DNA of 64,000 nucleotides from JAUXFS01 sp963772635 (GTDB lineage Bacteria; Pseudomonadota; Alphaproteobacteria; Rhodospirillales; Defluviicoccaceae), in assembly GCA_963772635.1 (NCBI GenBank), contig CAVYYK010000044.1, forward strand, positions 124,001 through 188,000. Direction: 5' to 3'. The position numbers were made by a program, and so were the translations under genes. The notes beneath the pieces were generated by a model. That model did not search any database. It was not told where the DNA came from and worked only from the letters and a program-made list of their open reading frames with translations. Positions 46,350 to 55,788 of the stretch are shown one piece after another. Numbering within the stretch: the first letter of the stretch is position 1; each line of letters begins with the position of its first letter.

Positions 46350-46528
46350 CGATTTTTCCTTTCGTTCCCCTTCGCTGAAGGGCCGCGAATTTACCCGGTT
46401 TCGCCGCCGGCGAAAGCCTCCTTTTCGCGGATTGATTTTCCGGGGCCGTGTCCCGACCTGGACCAGCCTCCGGCTTGCCATGGTTTGGGCGCCGACGCAG
46501 ACTGGCGCGTGACCGATAGGAAAGAGCG

Positions 46529-47431
46529 ATGACCGCGGAGAAGGAAGCCCGTTCCACCGATCTGATGAAGGCGGCCGGCTGGATGGGGCTGGCGCTGTTG
46601 TCGTTCGCGTTGCTCGCGGTCTCCGCCCGCCAGCTTCTCGACACCATGGGTGCCTTCCAGATCCTGTTTCTCCGGAGCGGCGTCGGCCTGGCGATGATTC
46701 TCGCCTATGCGCTACCGCGACGGCCCGGTTTTGCCCGCACGACCCGGCTGCGGCTGCATCTGCTGCGCAACCTGTTCCACTACGGCGGCCAGGTGTGCTG
46801 GATCACCGCCCTCGGGCTGCTGCCGCTGGCGGTGGTGTTCGCGATGGAGTTCACCACGCCGATCTGGGCTGCGGTGCTGGCCGTGGTGTTCCTCGGCGAG
46901 CGGCTGAACCGCGGCCGTATCGTGGCGATCGCCCTCGGATTCGCCGGGATCCTGGTGATCCTGCGCCCGGGGTCGGTGCCGATCGCGCCCGAGATCCTGG
47001 TTCCGCTCGCCGCGGCGGTCGGCTTCGCGGTCAGCGTCACGGCGACCAAGGGCCTGACCCGCAGCGATTCCCCGGTGACGATCCTGTTCTACATGCTGCT
47101 GATCCAGGTTGTGCTCGGGGCGGTGCCGGCCGGGCTAACCTGGCAGCCGGTTGCGGCGGGGGACTTGCCGTGGTTGGTGGTGGCCGCGGTCACCGGACTC
47201 ACCGCCCACTACGGCATGACCCGCGCCCTGCAACAGGCCGACGCCACCCTGGTGATGCCCATGGACTTCCTCCGCCTGCCACTGATCGCCGTGGTCGGGC
47301 TGGTGTTCTACCGCGAGGCTCTGGAACCGGCAGTCCTCGTCGGCGCGGCGATGATCTTCTCGGGCAGCTACTACAGCCTCAGCCGCGAGCACCGCCGGCG
47401 GCTGAGCGCGCGCACTATTCGCACACCCTGA
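46529..47431 (+). CDS. DMT superfamily (EamA) transporter
   Basis: The protein of 300 residues has ten hydrophobic helices and two EamA repeats, with AMEFTTPIWAAVLAVVFLGE at the end of the first and MPMDFLRLPLIAVVGLVFYR in the second. AGGAAAG precedes the ATG. The family exports metabolites such as amino acids. No neighbour suggests a substrate. Confidence 0.88.
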   Translation: MTAEKEARSTDLMKAAGWMGLALLSFALLAVSARQLLDTMGAFQILFLRSGVGLAMILAYALPRRPGFARTTRLRLHLLRNLFHYGGQVCWITALGLLPLAVVFAMEFTTPIWAAVLAVVFLGERLNRGRIVAIALGFAGILVILRPGSVPIAPEILVPLAAAVGFAVSVTATKGLTRSDSPVTILFYMLLIQVVLGAVPAGLTWQPVAAGDLPWLVVAAVTGLTAHYGMTRALQQADATLVMPMDFLRLPLIAVVGLVFYREALEPAVLVGAAMIFSGSYYSLSREHRRRLSARTIRTP

Positions 47432-47784
47432 GGATCTGTGGCTCGATCCCGGCGCCGGGATCAGTGCGCGCGACAGATCCATCGTTTCCATGCTCTGATG
47501 GTGCCAACGATTTGCCTCCCGGATTAAGAGAACTCTCGACGGCGAGGCGTGGATTCGGAACCGCAAATTGAGCTTCACCGCCGCCGACTATCGGCCCGGT
47601 CGCCTTGACAAACAAGGCGTGCGCGGCTAAACGGGCGCCTTGCGATCAGGGGCCGAATGAGGATCGCTTACTCTTATTGATTTTCAGGAACGTGTGGCTC
47701 CTCGCGCCCGGGAGATGACTCTTTTCGGGTGCGTAGACGTTGCGAACGACATTGTTGTGGAAGAACACTTAGGTGGAGGGAAAG
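47432..47784. other. Intergenic region with palindrome and possible phaB promoter
   Basis: An 18-bp perfect palindrome (GATCCCGGC and its complement, 47445-47462) sits inside a wider inverted repeat GGATCTGT/ACAGATCC (47432-47439, 47473-47480) right after the EamA gene. It may act as a transcript end without a T-run. TTGACA (47605-47610), 17 bases and TAAACG (47628-47633) form a possible promoter for phaB. No gene is seen. Confidence 0.45.
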
Positions 47785-48507
47785 ATGGCACGCGTGGCAT
47801 TGGTTACCGGCGGAACTCGCGGCATTGGAGCGGAAATCGCCAAGCAACTCAAGGCGGACGGAAACACCGTCGTCGTCTGCGACGTCGTCGACGAGCAACT
47901 CGAGAAGTTCACCAAGGAAACCGGCATCCCCGGCTACAATATCAATATCGCCGATATCGACTCGGTCAAGGCCGGGGTGGCGAAGATCGAAGCCGATGTC
48001 GGTCCGATCGACATCCTGGTCAACAACGCCGGCATCACTCGCGACGGCCTGATGGTCAAGATGACCCGCGAGAAGAACTGGGATCCGATCATTGCGGTCA
48101 ATCTCGGCGGCACGTTCAACATGTGCAACGTCATCCTTCCCGGGATGAACGAGCGCAAGTGGGGCCGCATCGTCATGATCAGCTCGATGAACGGTCAGCG
48201 CGGCCAGCCCGGCCAGACCAACTACTCGGCGACCAAGGCCGGCATCATCGGCTTCAGCCGCTCGCTCGCCCTCGAGGCCGCCCGCGCCGGCGTCACCGTC
48301 AACTGCGTTTGCCCCGGGTTCACCCTCACCGAGATGACCGCCCAGATGAAGCCCGAGATGCTCGAGGCCATGGTCAAGATGATCCCCTTGGGCCGGATCG
48401 GTCAGCCGGCCGATATCGCCAACGGCGTGTCCTTCCTGTGCAAGGAAGAGTCGGGCTGGATTACCGGCGAGACCATGTCGATCAACGGCGGCCAGTTCAT
48501 GTACTGA
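47785..48507 (+). CDS. phaB: Acetoacetyl-CoA reductase (PhaB/PhbB)
   Basis: The short-chain dehydrogenase of 240 residues reduces acetoacetyl-CoA to 3-hydroxybutyryl-CoA with NADPH for polyhydroxybutyrate synthesis. It has the cofactor motif VTGGTRGIGAEIAKQL, NNAGITRDGLMVKMTREKNW, the catalytic Ser in VMISSMNGQRGQPGQ, the YSATKAG Tyr and Lys, and the end ETMSINGGQFMY typical of PhaB. GGAGGG lies before ATG 47785; a GTG four codons upstream is less likely. phaA and phaC are not in the window. A terminator follows. Confidence 0.9.
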   Translation: MARVALVTGGTRGIGAEIAKQLKADGNTVVVCDVVDEQLEKFTKETGIPGYNINIADIDSVKAGVAKIEADVGPIDILVNNAGITRDGLMVKMTREKNWDPIIAVNLGGTFNMCNVILPGMNERKWGRIVMISSMNGQRGQPGQTNYSATKAGIIGFSRSLALEAARAGVTVNCVCPGFTLTEMTAQMKPEMLEAMVKMIPLGRIGQPADIANGVSFLCKEESGWITGETMSINGGQFMY

Positions 48508-48535
48508 TTGCCCGTAAATTCGACCCTTGTCGACC

Positions 48536-48572
48536 GAAGGCCACCGGTTCGCCGGTGGTCTTTCGTCTTTTT
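48536..48572 (+). terminator. Intrinsic terminator of phaB
   Basis: CCACCGG (48541-48547), a TTCG tetraloop and CCGGTGG (48552-48558) form a 7-bp GC stem, extended by flanking A-G/C-T pairs. TCTTTCGTCTTTTT follows. Confidence 0.9.
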
Positions 48573-48596
48573 GGGCGGGGTAACGTCGGGCTCGAT

Positions 48597-48893
48597 TTAC
48601 GAAACGGCGGCGACCCTATCCATGAACTGGGCGAGCCGGATGTCCCGTAGGGTCACGCCCCCCGCGTCGTGGGTGGCGAGGGTTACCTCGACCCGGTTGT
48701 AGACATTAACCCATTCCGGGTGGTGGTCCATCTTCTCGGCCGTCAGCGCTACTCGGGTCATGAACCCGAACGCCTCGTTGAAGGTCTCGAAGCGGAACGC
48801 CTTGAAGATGGCGTCGCGGCCGTCGACCTCCGCCCAACCCTGAAGATCCTGGAGCGCCGTCCGGCGCGCGTCCCCCGTCAATTTCTCCGCCAT
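48597..48893 (-). CDS. 4a-hydroxytetrahydrobiopterin dehydratase (pterin carbinolamine dehydratase)
   Basis: The protein of 98 residues has the active-site motif KMDHHPEWVNVYNRVEV followed by THDAGGVTLRDIRLA, as in PCD/DCoH. It dehydrates the carbinolamine formed by pterin-dependent hydroxylases. ATG 48893 has GGAGGG 5 bases upstream; a longer in-frame extension is not needed. No phenylalanine hydroxylase gene is nearby. Confidence 0.92.
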   Translation of the reverse strand: MAEKLTGDARRTALQDLQGWAEVDGRDAIFKAFRFETFNEAFGFMTRVALTAEKMDHHPEWVNVYNRVEVTLATHDAGGVTLRDIRLAQFMDRVAAVS

Positions 48894-48970
48894 CAAACCC
48901 TCCATCCAACCATCCATCGACGCACGTAAGCGCACTTGGCGGCCCGTTCAAGCGAGAGTAGGTTTTCCCC

Positions 48971-49369
48971 ATGAAAACGGCCCGCAGCAAACCGCCGAGC
49001 CTGGCTGACATCGAGGCGACCGTGGATCGGGCGTTGAAGACGATACCGGAACCCTTTCGTCGACACTTGCGGGACGTGGTGATCCGGGTCGAGGACTTTC
49101 CCGACGCGGAGACCGAGCAAGAAATGGGACTGGAGGATCCGTTCGAACTCCTCGGCCTCTATCGCGGCGTTTCGTTGCAGCACAAGAGCACGCTCTACAC
49201 CCATGACGACGTCGACATGATCTTCCTCTATCGCCGACCGATTCTCGACTATTGGTGCGAAACCGGCGAAGATCTGACCCACATCGTCCGCCACGTGCTG
49301 ATCCACGAAGTCGGCCACCATCTCGGCCTCAGCGACGAGGACATGGAGCGCATCGAGGGGCAGGAATGA
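48971..49369 (+). CDS. Minimal zinc metallopeptidase (MMP/zincin-like family)
   Basis: The protein of 132 residues has the zinc motif HVLIHEVGHHLGLSDEDMER (HExxH plus downstream Asp), typical of the small 'metallopeptidase family' proteins of alphaproteobacteria. FRRHLRDVVIRVEDFPD and FELLGLYRGVSL also match. Their substrates are unknown. Its TGA overlaps the ATG of the Lon-like protease (ATGA), which suggests translational coupling and a shared proteolytic function. Confidence 0.9.
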   Translation: MKTARSKPPSLADIEATVDRALKTIPEPFRRHLRDVVIRVEDFPDAETEQEMGLEDPFELLGLYRGVSLQHKSTLYTHDDVDMIFLYRRPILDYWCETGEDLTHIVRHVLIHEVGHHLGLSDEDMERIEGQE

Positions 49370-51870
49370 CCGAAGACGTCTCGACGACCGCAAAACCATT
49401 GCCGCCCGAAGTGCTCTACACCGCTTGCGACGTCGACGAACTGCCGTTCGAGACCACGGCCGATCTGGATCCGGTCGATGATGTTGTCGGTCAGGATCGT
49501 GCCGCCGAGGCCGTTCGCTTCGCGGTCGGGATGAAGCATCGCGGTTACAACCTGTTCGCCCTCGGACCGGTCGGCACCGGCAAGTACAATTTCCTGCGTC
49601 GCCATGTGGAAAAGAGCGTGGCCGAATGGCCGACGCCCTCCGATTGGTGCTACGTCCACAACTTCCCGGAACCGCACCGGCCGCGGGCCCTCGAGCTGCC
49701 GCCGGGAAAGGCCCGCCCGTTTCATGACGACATGGCGCACCTGATCGACGAACTGCGCCTCGCCATCCCAGCCGCGTTCGAGAGCGACGAATACCGCAAT
49801 CGCAAGAACGTCATCCAGGAGCAGTTCAAGGAGCGCCAGGAAGAGGCGTTCAACGAATTGCAGGCCCGCGCCAAGAACGACGACGTCGCCTTGATCCGCA
49901 CCCCGGTCGGGTTGGCGCTGGCTCCGATCAAGGACGGCGAGGTTCTCAATCCCAAGGAGTTCCAGGAACTCACGGCGGAGGAACGTGAGCGCCGCCAAAA
50001 GGCGTCCGAAGTGCTCCAGAAGGATTTGGAGGCGCTCCTTCACGAACTCCCGGGCTGGGAGAAGGAGCATCGCGAGCAGACCAGGCAACTCAACCGGGAA
50101 GTCACCATGTACGCGGTCGGTCATTCGATCGACGAGCTGAAAAAGAGGTGGAAGGACCACGCGCGGGTCCTGGAACATCTCGAGGCGGTGCGCGACGACG
50201 TTGTCGAGAACGCCGACGACTTCCTCCCCCACGGCGAGCAAGGCCCGCAACTGGTCCTCGGCCCAGGCGGCATCGCGCAAACCGGCGGTGCCGCGCCGTT
50301 CCGGCGCTATGAGGTCAACGTTCTGGTCGACCAGGACCGGAGCGCTCCCGCAACCGGAGACGGCGGCCAGCCCAAGGGAGCTCCGTTGGTCTACGAGGAC
50401 CATCCGACCCAACCCAACCTGGTTGGCCGGATCGAGCACATGGCGCAGTTCGGCAACCTCGTCACCGACTTCACCCTGATCAAGGCCGGTGCCCTGCACC
50501 GGGCAAACGGCGGCTGCCTGATCCTCGACGTCCGCAAGGTTCTGACACAACCCTTGGCCTGGGAGACATTGAAGCGGGCCCTGCGTTCGGAGAGCCTCCG
50601 CATCGAATCACCCGCCGAATCCTTGGGATGGTCGACCACGACGACCCTGCAGCCGGAGCCGATCCCGTTGAACGTCAAGGTGATGCTGCTGGGTGAGCCG
50701 CTACTCTACTATCTTCTCACCTATCACGATCCGGAATTCGAGGAGCTGTTCCGGGTCGCCGCGGACTTCGACACCCGAATGGACAGGAACGGCGGCACGG
50801 CACTCACCTATGCGCGGCTGATCGGCGCGATTGCCGGGCACGCCGGCCTGCGTGCCCTCGACCGGGGCGCCGTCGGGCGCATCGTCGAGCATGGTGCCCG
50901 ATTGGCCGGCGATTCCGAAAAGTTGACCACGCACGTGGACACCCTGGGGGATCTGGTTCGCGAGTCGGATTTTTGGGCCGGCGAGGCGGGCGCCGACACG
51001 GTGGCGAGCGAACACGTTCAAAAAGCGATCGACGCCAAGATCTTCCGCTCCGATCGGTTGCGCCAACGGGTTCAGGAGGAAATCGGGCGGGGAACCATCG
51101 TCATCGCCACCGACGGCGCGCAGGTCGGCCAGATCAACGGCCTGGCGGTGATCCAATTGAACCAGTTCGCCTTCGGCAAGCCGAACCGGATCAGCTGTCG
51201 CGTGCGTCTCGGCAAAGGCGAGGTGGTCGATATCGAACGCGAAGTCGCCCTTGGCGGACCGCTGCATTCGAAGGGTGTGCTGATTCTCTCGTCCTACCTC
51301 GGCACCCGGTTCGCGCGGGAACAGCCGCTGTCGTTGTCCGCCAGTCTCGTGTTCGAGCAGTCCTACGGCGGCGTCGAAGGCGACAGCGCCTCTTCCGCCG
51401 AGCTCTACGCGCTTCTCTCTGCCTTGTCCGAGATTCCGATCCGTCAATCGCTGGCGGTCACCGGTTCGGTGGACCAGAACGGCCGGGTTCAGGCGATCGG
51501 CGGCGTCAACGAGAAGATCGAGGGCTTTTTCGATGTTTGTGCCGCTCGCGGTTTGACCGGCGAACAGGGTGTGTTGATCCCGTCCGCCAACGTCAAGCAC
51601 CTGATGCTTCGAAACAACGTGGTCGAGGCTTGCCGCGAAGGACGCTTTCATGTCTACGCGGTCGATACCGTGGACCAGGGGATCGAGATCCTCACCGGCG
51701 TCCCCGCCGGAGAAGCGGACGAGAACGGGGAATACCCGATCGGCACCGTCAACAGGGCGGTGGCTGCGCGACTGGCGGCTTTCGTCCGCAAGGCCCGGGA
51801 AATCGCGGCCGAGCCGCGAGGACGAAAAGGCGAGCGTCCGGAGACGAAGGCCAAGGAACCGCGGAAATGA
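49366..51870 (+). CDS. Lon-like ATP-dependent protease (AAA plus S16 peptidase)
   Basis: The protein of 834 residues starts MTEDVSTTAKPLPPEVLYTA. An AAA module includes NLFALGPVGTGKYNFLRRHV (Walker A variant), a long charged helical insertion (about 140-260) and GGCLILDVRKVL (Walker B region). The C-terminal S16 domain has YGGVEGDSASSAELYALLSA with the catalytic Ser and GVNEKIEGFFDVC with the catalytic Lys. This is the LonB/YcbZ-like group rather than housekeeping Lon. It degrades or remodels proteins under stress. It overlaps both neighbours by ATGA. Confidence 0.93.
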   Translation: MTEDVSTTAKPLPPEVLYTACDVDELPFETTADLDPVDDVVGQDRAAEAVRFAVGMKHRGYNLFALGPVGTGKYNFLRRHVEKSVAEWPTPSDWCYVHNFPEPHRPRALELPPGKARPFHDDMAHLIDELRLAIPAAFESDEYRNRKNVIQEQFKERQEEAFNELQARAKNDDVALIRTPVGLALAPIKDGEVLNPKEFQELTAEERERRQKASEVLQKDLEALLHELPGWEKEHREQTRQLNREVTMYAVGHSIDELKKRWKDHARVLEHLEAVRDDVVENADDFLPHGEQGPQLVLGPGGIAQTGGAAPFRRYEVNVLVDQDRSAPATGDGGQPKGAPLVYEDHPTQPNLVGRIEHMAQFGNLVTDFTLIKAGALHRANGGCLILDVRKVLTQPLAWETLKRALRSESLRIESPAESLGWSTTTTLQPEPIPLNVKVMLLGEPLLYYLLTYHDPEFEELFRVAADFDTRMDRNGGTALTYARLIGAIAGHAGLRALDRGAVGRIVEHGARLAGDSEKLTTHVDTLGDLVRESDFWAGEAGADTVASEHVQKAIDAKIFRSDRLRQRVQEEIGRGTIVIATDGAQVGQINGLAVIQLNQFAFGKPNRISCRVRLGKGEVVDIEREVALGGPLHSKGVLILSSYLGTRFAREQPLSLSASLVFEQSYGGVEGDSASSAELYALLSALSEIPIRQSLAVTGSVDQNGRVQAIGGVNEKIEGFFDVCAARGLTGEQGVLIPSANVKHLMLRNNVVEACREGRFHVYAVDTVDQGIEILTGVPAGEADENGEYPIGTVNRAVAARLAAFVRKAREIAAEPRGRKGERPETKAKEPRK

Positions 51871-52745
51871 CCATCGGCGCGTCTTCCGGTCGGTCCGGTC
51901 AGCCCCGCTTTCGACGGATCCTGATGGCGCTCGATTCCGGTTATGAGGATGTCTCGTCGGTAGAGGCCGCTGCCGCCCTGGCCGCACGGCTTCGGGCGGA
52001 GCTTCTCGGGCTGTTCGTCGAGGATATCGACCTCGTCCGGTTGGCGGAACTTCCGGAGGTCAACGCCTACAGTGTACTTTCCGCCGGTCGCCAGCGGTTT
52101 GCCGCCGATCAGCTCAAACGGGTGCTGCGGATGCAACTTGCGCGCAGCCGACGGGCGATCGAGGATGCGGCGGCGCGACGGAGGGTCAAGTTTGCGTTCC
52201 AGGTCCGCCAGGGAAGGCTGGTAGCGGAAGTGTTGACCATGGCCGGAACCTCCGACCTTGTGGTTGTCGGTTGGAGCACCGGGGGTGTCTCGACGCCATG
52301 GGCGACGACGCGAACGGCGCCTGTGGCCACGGCGCGCGCTGTGGCGGCGGCGGCTGCCCGCTCGGTCCTTCTCCTCCGCCCTGGTGGTGCGGTCGGCGGG
52401 CCGGTACTCGTCGCCTATGACGGAAGCGACGAATCTCGACAGGCGCTGGCGATTGCGGCCGAAATCGCCGGCGTCGATGAAGGCGTGGTCGAGGTGGCGT
52501 TCTTGACCGGGCGTCTCGACCAGGCGGACGCTTGGCGGCAAGACGTGGCGGCAACGCTGGCGGATCTGGGGGTCGCCGTGAAATTCATTCACATGCCCAA
52601 AGCCGGTCTGGACGATCTCCGCCGGATCGCGGAGAGGGAGCGGGCGGTGCTGATGGTGCTCGGTGCCGATCTGGTCCTGAAGGAAACCGAGCCGGGCCGC
52701 CGCCTTCTGGAACGTGTCGGCTGCTCGGTCCTGCTGGTACGTTAG
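51867..52745 (+). CDS. Tandem universal stress protein
   Basis: The protein of 292 residues starts MTIGASSGRSGQPRFRRILM. Two Usp domains are visible: RILMALDSGYEDVSSVEAAA through SVLLLRPGG, and VLVAYDGSDESRQALAIAAE through VLMVLGADLV and SVLLVR. The classical ATP-binding G-x2-G-x9-G-S/T loop is not obvious in either. It is translationally coupled to the protease (ATGA), so it may modulate or report on the proteolytic unit. Confidence 0.83.
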   Translation: MTIGASSGRSGQPRFRRILMALDSGYEDVSSVEAAAALAARLRAELLGLFVEDIDLVRLAELPEVNAYSVLSAGRQRFAADQLKRVLRMQLARSRRAIEDAAARRRVKFAFQVRQGRLVAEVLTMAGTSDLVVVGWSTGGVSTPWATTRTAPVATARAVAAAAARSVLLLRPGGAVGGPVLVAYDGSDESRQALAIAAEIAGVDEGVVEVAFLTGRLDQADAWRQDVAATLADLGVAVKFIHMPKAGLDDLRRIAERERAVLMVLGADLVLKETEPGRRLLERVGCSVLLVR

Positions 52746-52826
52746 CGCGGCGCTGTAGAGGCCGATTGGGCTCCGCACGCGTTGCGGCACGTGCGGAGCA
52801 ATGGAACGGGCGGCCGCCTTGCCGAA

Positions 52827-53375
52827 CTACCGCGCCATCTTGATCGAGATACTGGCAACGGGATTGCGCCAATCGTAGGTCTTGGCGGCGAGGTTGGCGA
52901 TTCCGTGGATACCTGCATGGACGTGCAGGTACCCTTCGCCGTCCTCCCCCGACACGCCTTCCCCACCGCAGACGGGTCCCGGAATGTTGCCGCAGTCCTC
53001 GTCATTCGGTTCACTTCCGGCGTCATAGGCCGGCACGACGATGGTTATGACCTCGTGACCGCGAGGAAGCCGCACATTCCGGGCCGCGAGAAAAGCGTCG
53101 TTGGTGGGGATCAGCATGGCCGCGAGCGAGATCCGGCCCAGTCCTGGCTGCCTCTCAACTTCGATCGTCGTCGAACCGCCCGGCTCCAAAAGGCCTGTGG
53201 AGGTTGCCGTATCGTTGACCCGCGGGTTTCCCGACAGGGCTGCCTCGAGAGGTTGCGTGTGCCCCCCTTCGGCAAGCATCGCCAATTCGGGGCTTGCTGC
53301 TTCTCCCGGCACGAACGGCAGGTTCGGAGCGTAGCGATGGCCTTCCAAGTTCGCCTGGTTAGGCGCGGCCGCCAT
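52827..53375 (-). pseudogene. Spondin-domain protein, N-terminally truncated
   Basis: The 182-residue reading contains the spondin-like core: FVPGEAASPELAMLAEGGHT, VERQPGLGRISLAAMLIPTN, DAFLAARNVRLPRG, then VVPAYDAGSEPNDEDC and GYLHVHAGIHGIANL. Bacterial members have a signal peptide and an N-terminal strand region of about 40-60 residues before this. Here that part is missing and nothing like it is found before the neighbouring kinase end at 53468. No ribosome binding site precedes ATG 53375. It is most likely 5'-truncated; a frameshift hiding a short N-terminus cannot be excluded. Confidence 0.6.
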
Positions 53376-53467
53376 TCAGGTGAGACCGGACGATGCGCCC
53401 GATGGCTCACGAAGCGATCAAGAAAGGATCACAAGTTGGTACCATCGCACGGACCGCGACGCCGTGA

Positions 53468-54943
53468 TCAGGCACTGGCGGGCAGGCCGAAATCGAAGCG
53501 GGTGCCGAGCTGAGGAACCGTGTCGACATTCAGCCGAGAGGCGTGGAGGTCGAGGATACGTTTCGCGATCGCGAGCCCGAGACCGGCGCCGCCCTGGGTC
53601 TGACTCTCGCTCTTCTGCACCTGGTAGAAGCGGTCGAAGATGTGCTCCAGTTCCTCTGGCGGGATGCCGCAACCGGTGTCGGCGATCTGAACGGATACAC
53701 CGCCACCGGTTTGGTCGAGGATGATCTCCACCTTGCCCTTCTCGGGGGTGTGGCGTAGCGCATTGTCGATGAGATTGTCCAATACCCTCTCGATCAGCGC
53801 GATGTCGGCGTAGACGAAAGGCAAATCTTTTCCGATCCGTGTGTGGATCTCGATGCCTTTTCGTTCGGCGTGCATCCGGAACTTGAGGGCGACATCCTGG
53901 ACCAGTTCTCCGATCGCAAACGGCTCGCAATGCAGCCGGGTGTGGCCGGAATCCAGTTTGGCCAGTTCGAACAGTTCGGAAACCAGCTTGCTCAGCCTCC
54001 TGCACTGTTTCAACGCGCTGTTGAGATAACCCGTCCGCTCTTCCGGCGAGAGGCTGTCTTCCTTGAGCAACAAGGTTTCGAGATAGCCCTGCATGGAAGT
54101 AATGGGCGTGCGCAAGTCGTGAGAGACGTTGGCTACCAACTCGCGGCGCAATCGGTCGGTCTCCTTGAGTTTGTCGACTTGCTGGCGGATCCTCTCCGCC
54201 ATCCCTACGAACGTTCGCCCCAGTCGCCCCAGTTCGTCACGCGACTCCACGTCGAGATGGACGGGTGGCGCATGATTGTCCAACTCGCCCTCGCGGAAGC
54301 TGGTCATCGCCGCATCCAAACGGCGCAGGCGCCGGGTCAAGAAATAGAAAATGACGACGCCGGCGACGACACCGAAAACCAGGGTGGCGGCGAGTGCCCA
54401 GGTCCCCAACCGGATGACGTAGCTGCTTCGCAGCATGTCCGCGGCGGATCGGAACTGTTCCCCGGCCAGCACCACGTACAGGTATCCCTCTGGATGCTGA
54501 TCAGCCCCGATTGGCGCCGCGGAAAAAGGTTTACGGCTTCCCGGGTCCCGGGGGTCGTCGCCGAGCACCAGTCCCGATTCGGCGTCGCGGAGGAAGTCGT
54601 GCACCGGTCCGAGATCGATCCTCTCGAGCCTGATTTTGTCGGGTGGTGCGGAGTACGCCAGCAACCCACCGCCGGCATCGAGGAGATACACCTCGATGGC
54701 CGGATTGATCACCATGTAGGTATGGAAGATCTCCTCGACGGCTTGTCCATCGAACAGGCCGTCGCGGATCGACAACCGTCGATCGGCGATAAGGTTCTCC
54801 GCGAGGGTACGGTTCAGGCGTTGACCGACTTCCTGAAAGTAGAACTGGCTCGTGTACAAGGTCACGGCGGCGTACATGCCGGTGACCAGACACAGGAGTG
54901 CCGCCAACACGACCGAGAGCTTGGTGTTGAGTGTCCTGAACAT
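53468..54943 (-). CDS. Two-component sensor histidine kinase
   Basis: The protein of 491 residues has an N-terminal transmembrane helix (LSVVLAALLCLVTGMYAAVT), a periplasmic sensor of about 150 residues and a second helix (GTWALAATLVFGVVAGVVIF). A HAMP region follows, then the HisKA motif VANVSHDLRTPITSMQGYLE with the phospho-accepting His. The HATPase boxes are LDNLIDNALRHTPEKG (N), VQIADTGCGIPPEELEHIFD (G1/F) and GGAGLGLAIAKRIL (G2). It partners with the response regulator 6 bases upstream. The ligand is unknown. Confidence 0.93.
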   Translation of the reverse strand: MFRTLNTKLSVVLAALLCLVTGMYAAVTLYTSQFYFQEVGQRLNRTLAENLIADRRLSIRDGLFDGQAVEEIFHTYMVINPAIEVYLLDAGGGLLAYSAPPDKIRLERIDLGPVHDFLRDAESGLVLGDDPRDPGSRKPFSAAPIGADQHPEGYLYVVLAGEQFRSAADMLRSSYVIRLGTWALAATLVFGVVAGVVIFYFLTRRLRRLDAAMTSFREGELDNHAPPVHLDVESRDELGRLGRTFVGMAERIRQQVDKLKETDRLRRELVANVSHDLRTPITSMQGYLETLLLKEDSLSPEERTGYLNSALKQCRRLSKLVSELFELAKLDSGHTRLHCEPFAIGELVQDVALKFRMHAERKGIEIHTRIGKDLPFVYADIALIERVLDNLIDNALRHTPEKGKVEIILDQTGGGVSVQIADTGCGIPPEELEHIFDRFYQVQKSESQTQGGAGLGLAIAKRILDLHASRLNVDTVPQLGTRFDFGLPASA

Positions 54944-54949
54944 GACGGC

Positions 54950-55669
54950 TCATGCCTCGCGCGTATCCGTGAACTTGTAACCCACCCCCCAGACGGTCAA
55001 GATGTAGCGGGGCTTCGCGGGGTTATCCTCCATTTTGGCGCGCAGCCGATTGATGTGTGAATTCACGGTGTGTTCGTACCCATCGTAGCTGTAGCCCCAC
55101 ACGAGATCTAGGAGCTGTGTTCGCGTGTAAACGCGCCCGGGGTGGCGGGCGAACTGCAGCAGCAAATCGAATTCCTTGGCCGTTAGCGTAACGTTTCTGC
55201 CGTCAAGGGTGACCGAGCGTCTTGCCGAATCGATTTCCAGCTTGCCCAGGCGGAGGACTCCGTTAGCGCTCTGATCGGCTTGCCGGCTCATTGCGGCGAC
55301 CCGGCGAAACAGGGCTTTCACGCGCGCCTGCAACTCGCGGATGCTGAACGGCTTGGTGAGGTAGTCGTCAGCGCCGATCTCCAGGCCGACGACCCGGTCC
55401 AACTCGGTCGACTTGGCGGTCAGCATGAGGATGGGAACGTAATTCGATTGCGCCCGCAACCGGCGGCAGATCTCCAATCCGTCCGTTCCCGGCAGCATCA
55501 GATCCAGGACAACAAGGTCGTACCGGTTGCGCAGCGCCAGGTCCAATCCCTGCGTTCCGTCGCTGCAGACGTCCGCAACGCATTGGAGGTCGCGAAGATG
55601 GAGCTCGACCAGATGCGCGATGTCACGGTCGTCTTCCAAAACCAAAACGCGACGATCGGCCATGGGCAT
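54950..55669 (-). CDS. OmpR/PhoB family response regulator
   Basis: The protein of 239 residues has a receiver domain with acidic pair VLVLEDDRD, phospho-Asp in YDLVVLDLMLPGTDGLEICR (about residue 56) and Lys in YLTKPFSIREL. An OmpR winged helix follows: VTLTAKEFDLLLQFARHPG, LVWGYSYDGYEHTVNSHINR and LTVWGVGYKF. AGGA lies before ATG 55669. It is co-transcribed with the kinase; a 13-bp-arm inverted repeat 120 bases upstream may be its own control element. Confidence 0.95.
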   Translation of the reverse strand: MPMADRRVLVLEDDRDIAHLVELHLRDLQCVADVCSDGTQGLDLALRNRYDLVVLDLMLPGTDGLEICRRLRAQSNYVPILMLTAKSTELDRVVGLEIGADDYLTKPFSIRELQARVKALFRRVAAMSRQADQSANGVLRLGKLEIDSARRSVTLDGRNVTLTAKEFDLLLQFARHPGRVYTRTQLLDLVWGYSYDGYEHTVNSHINRLRAKMEDNPAKPRYILTVWGVGYKFTDTREA

Positions 55670-55788
55670 GTCTTTCCTGGACCCGATTTCCAGCCAAGCT
55701 AGGAAACCAAGAATCTCTCACGAAAGTATCGCGAAACGCCTGCTTCAAGAAGGCCTGGGAGCAAAATGCAAGACGAGCCACGCACGTT

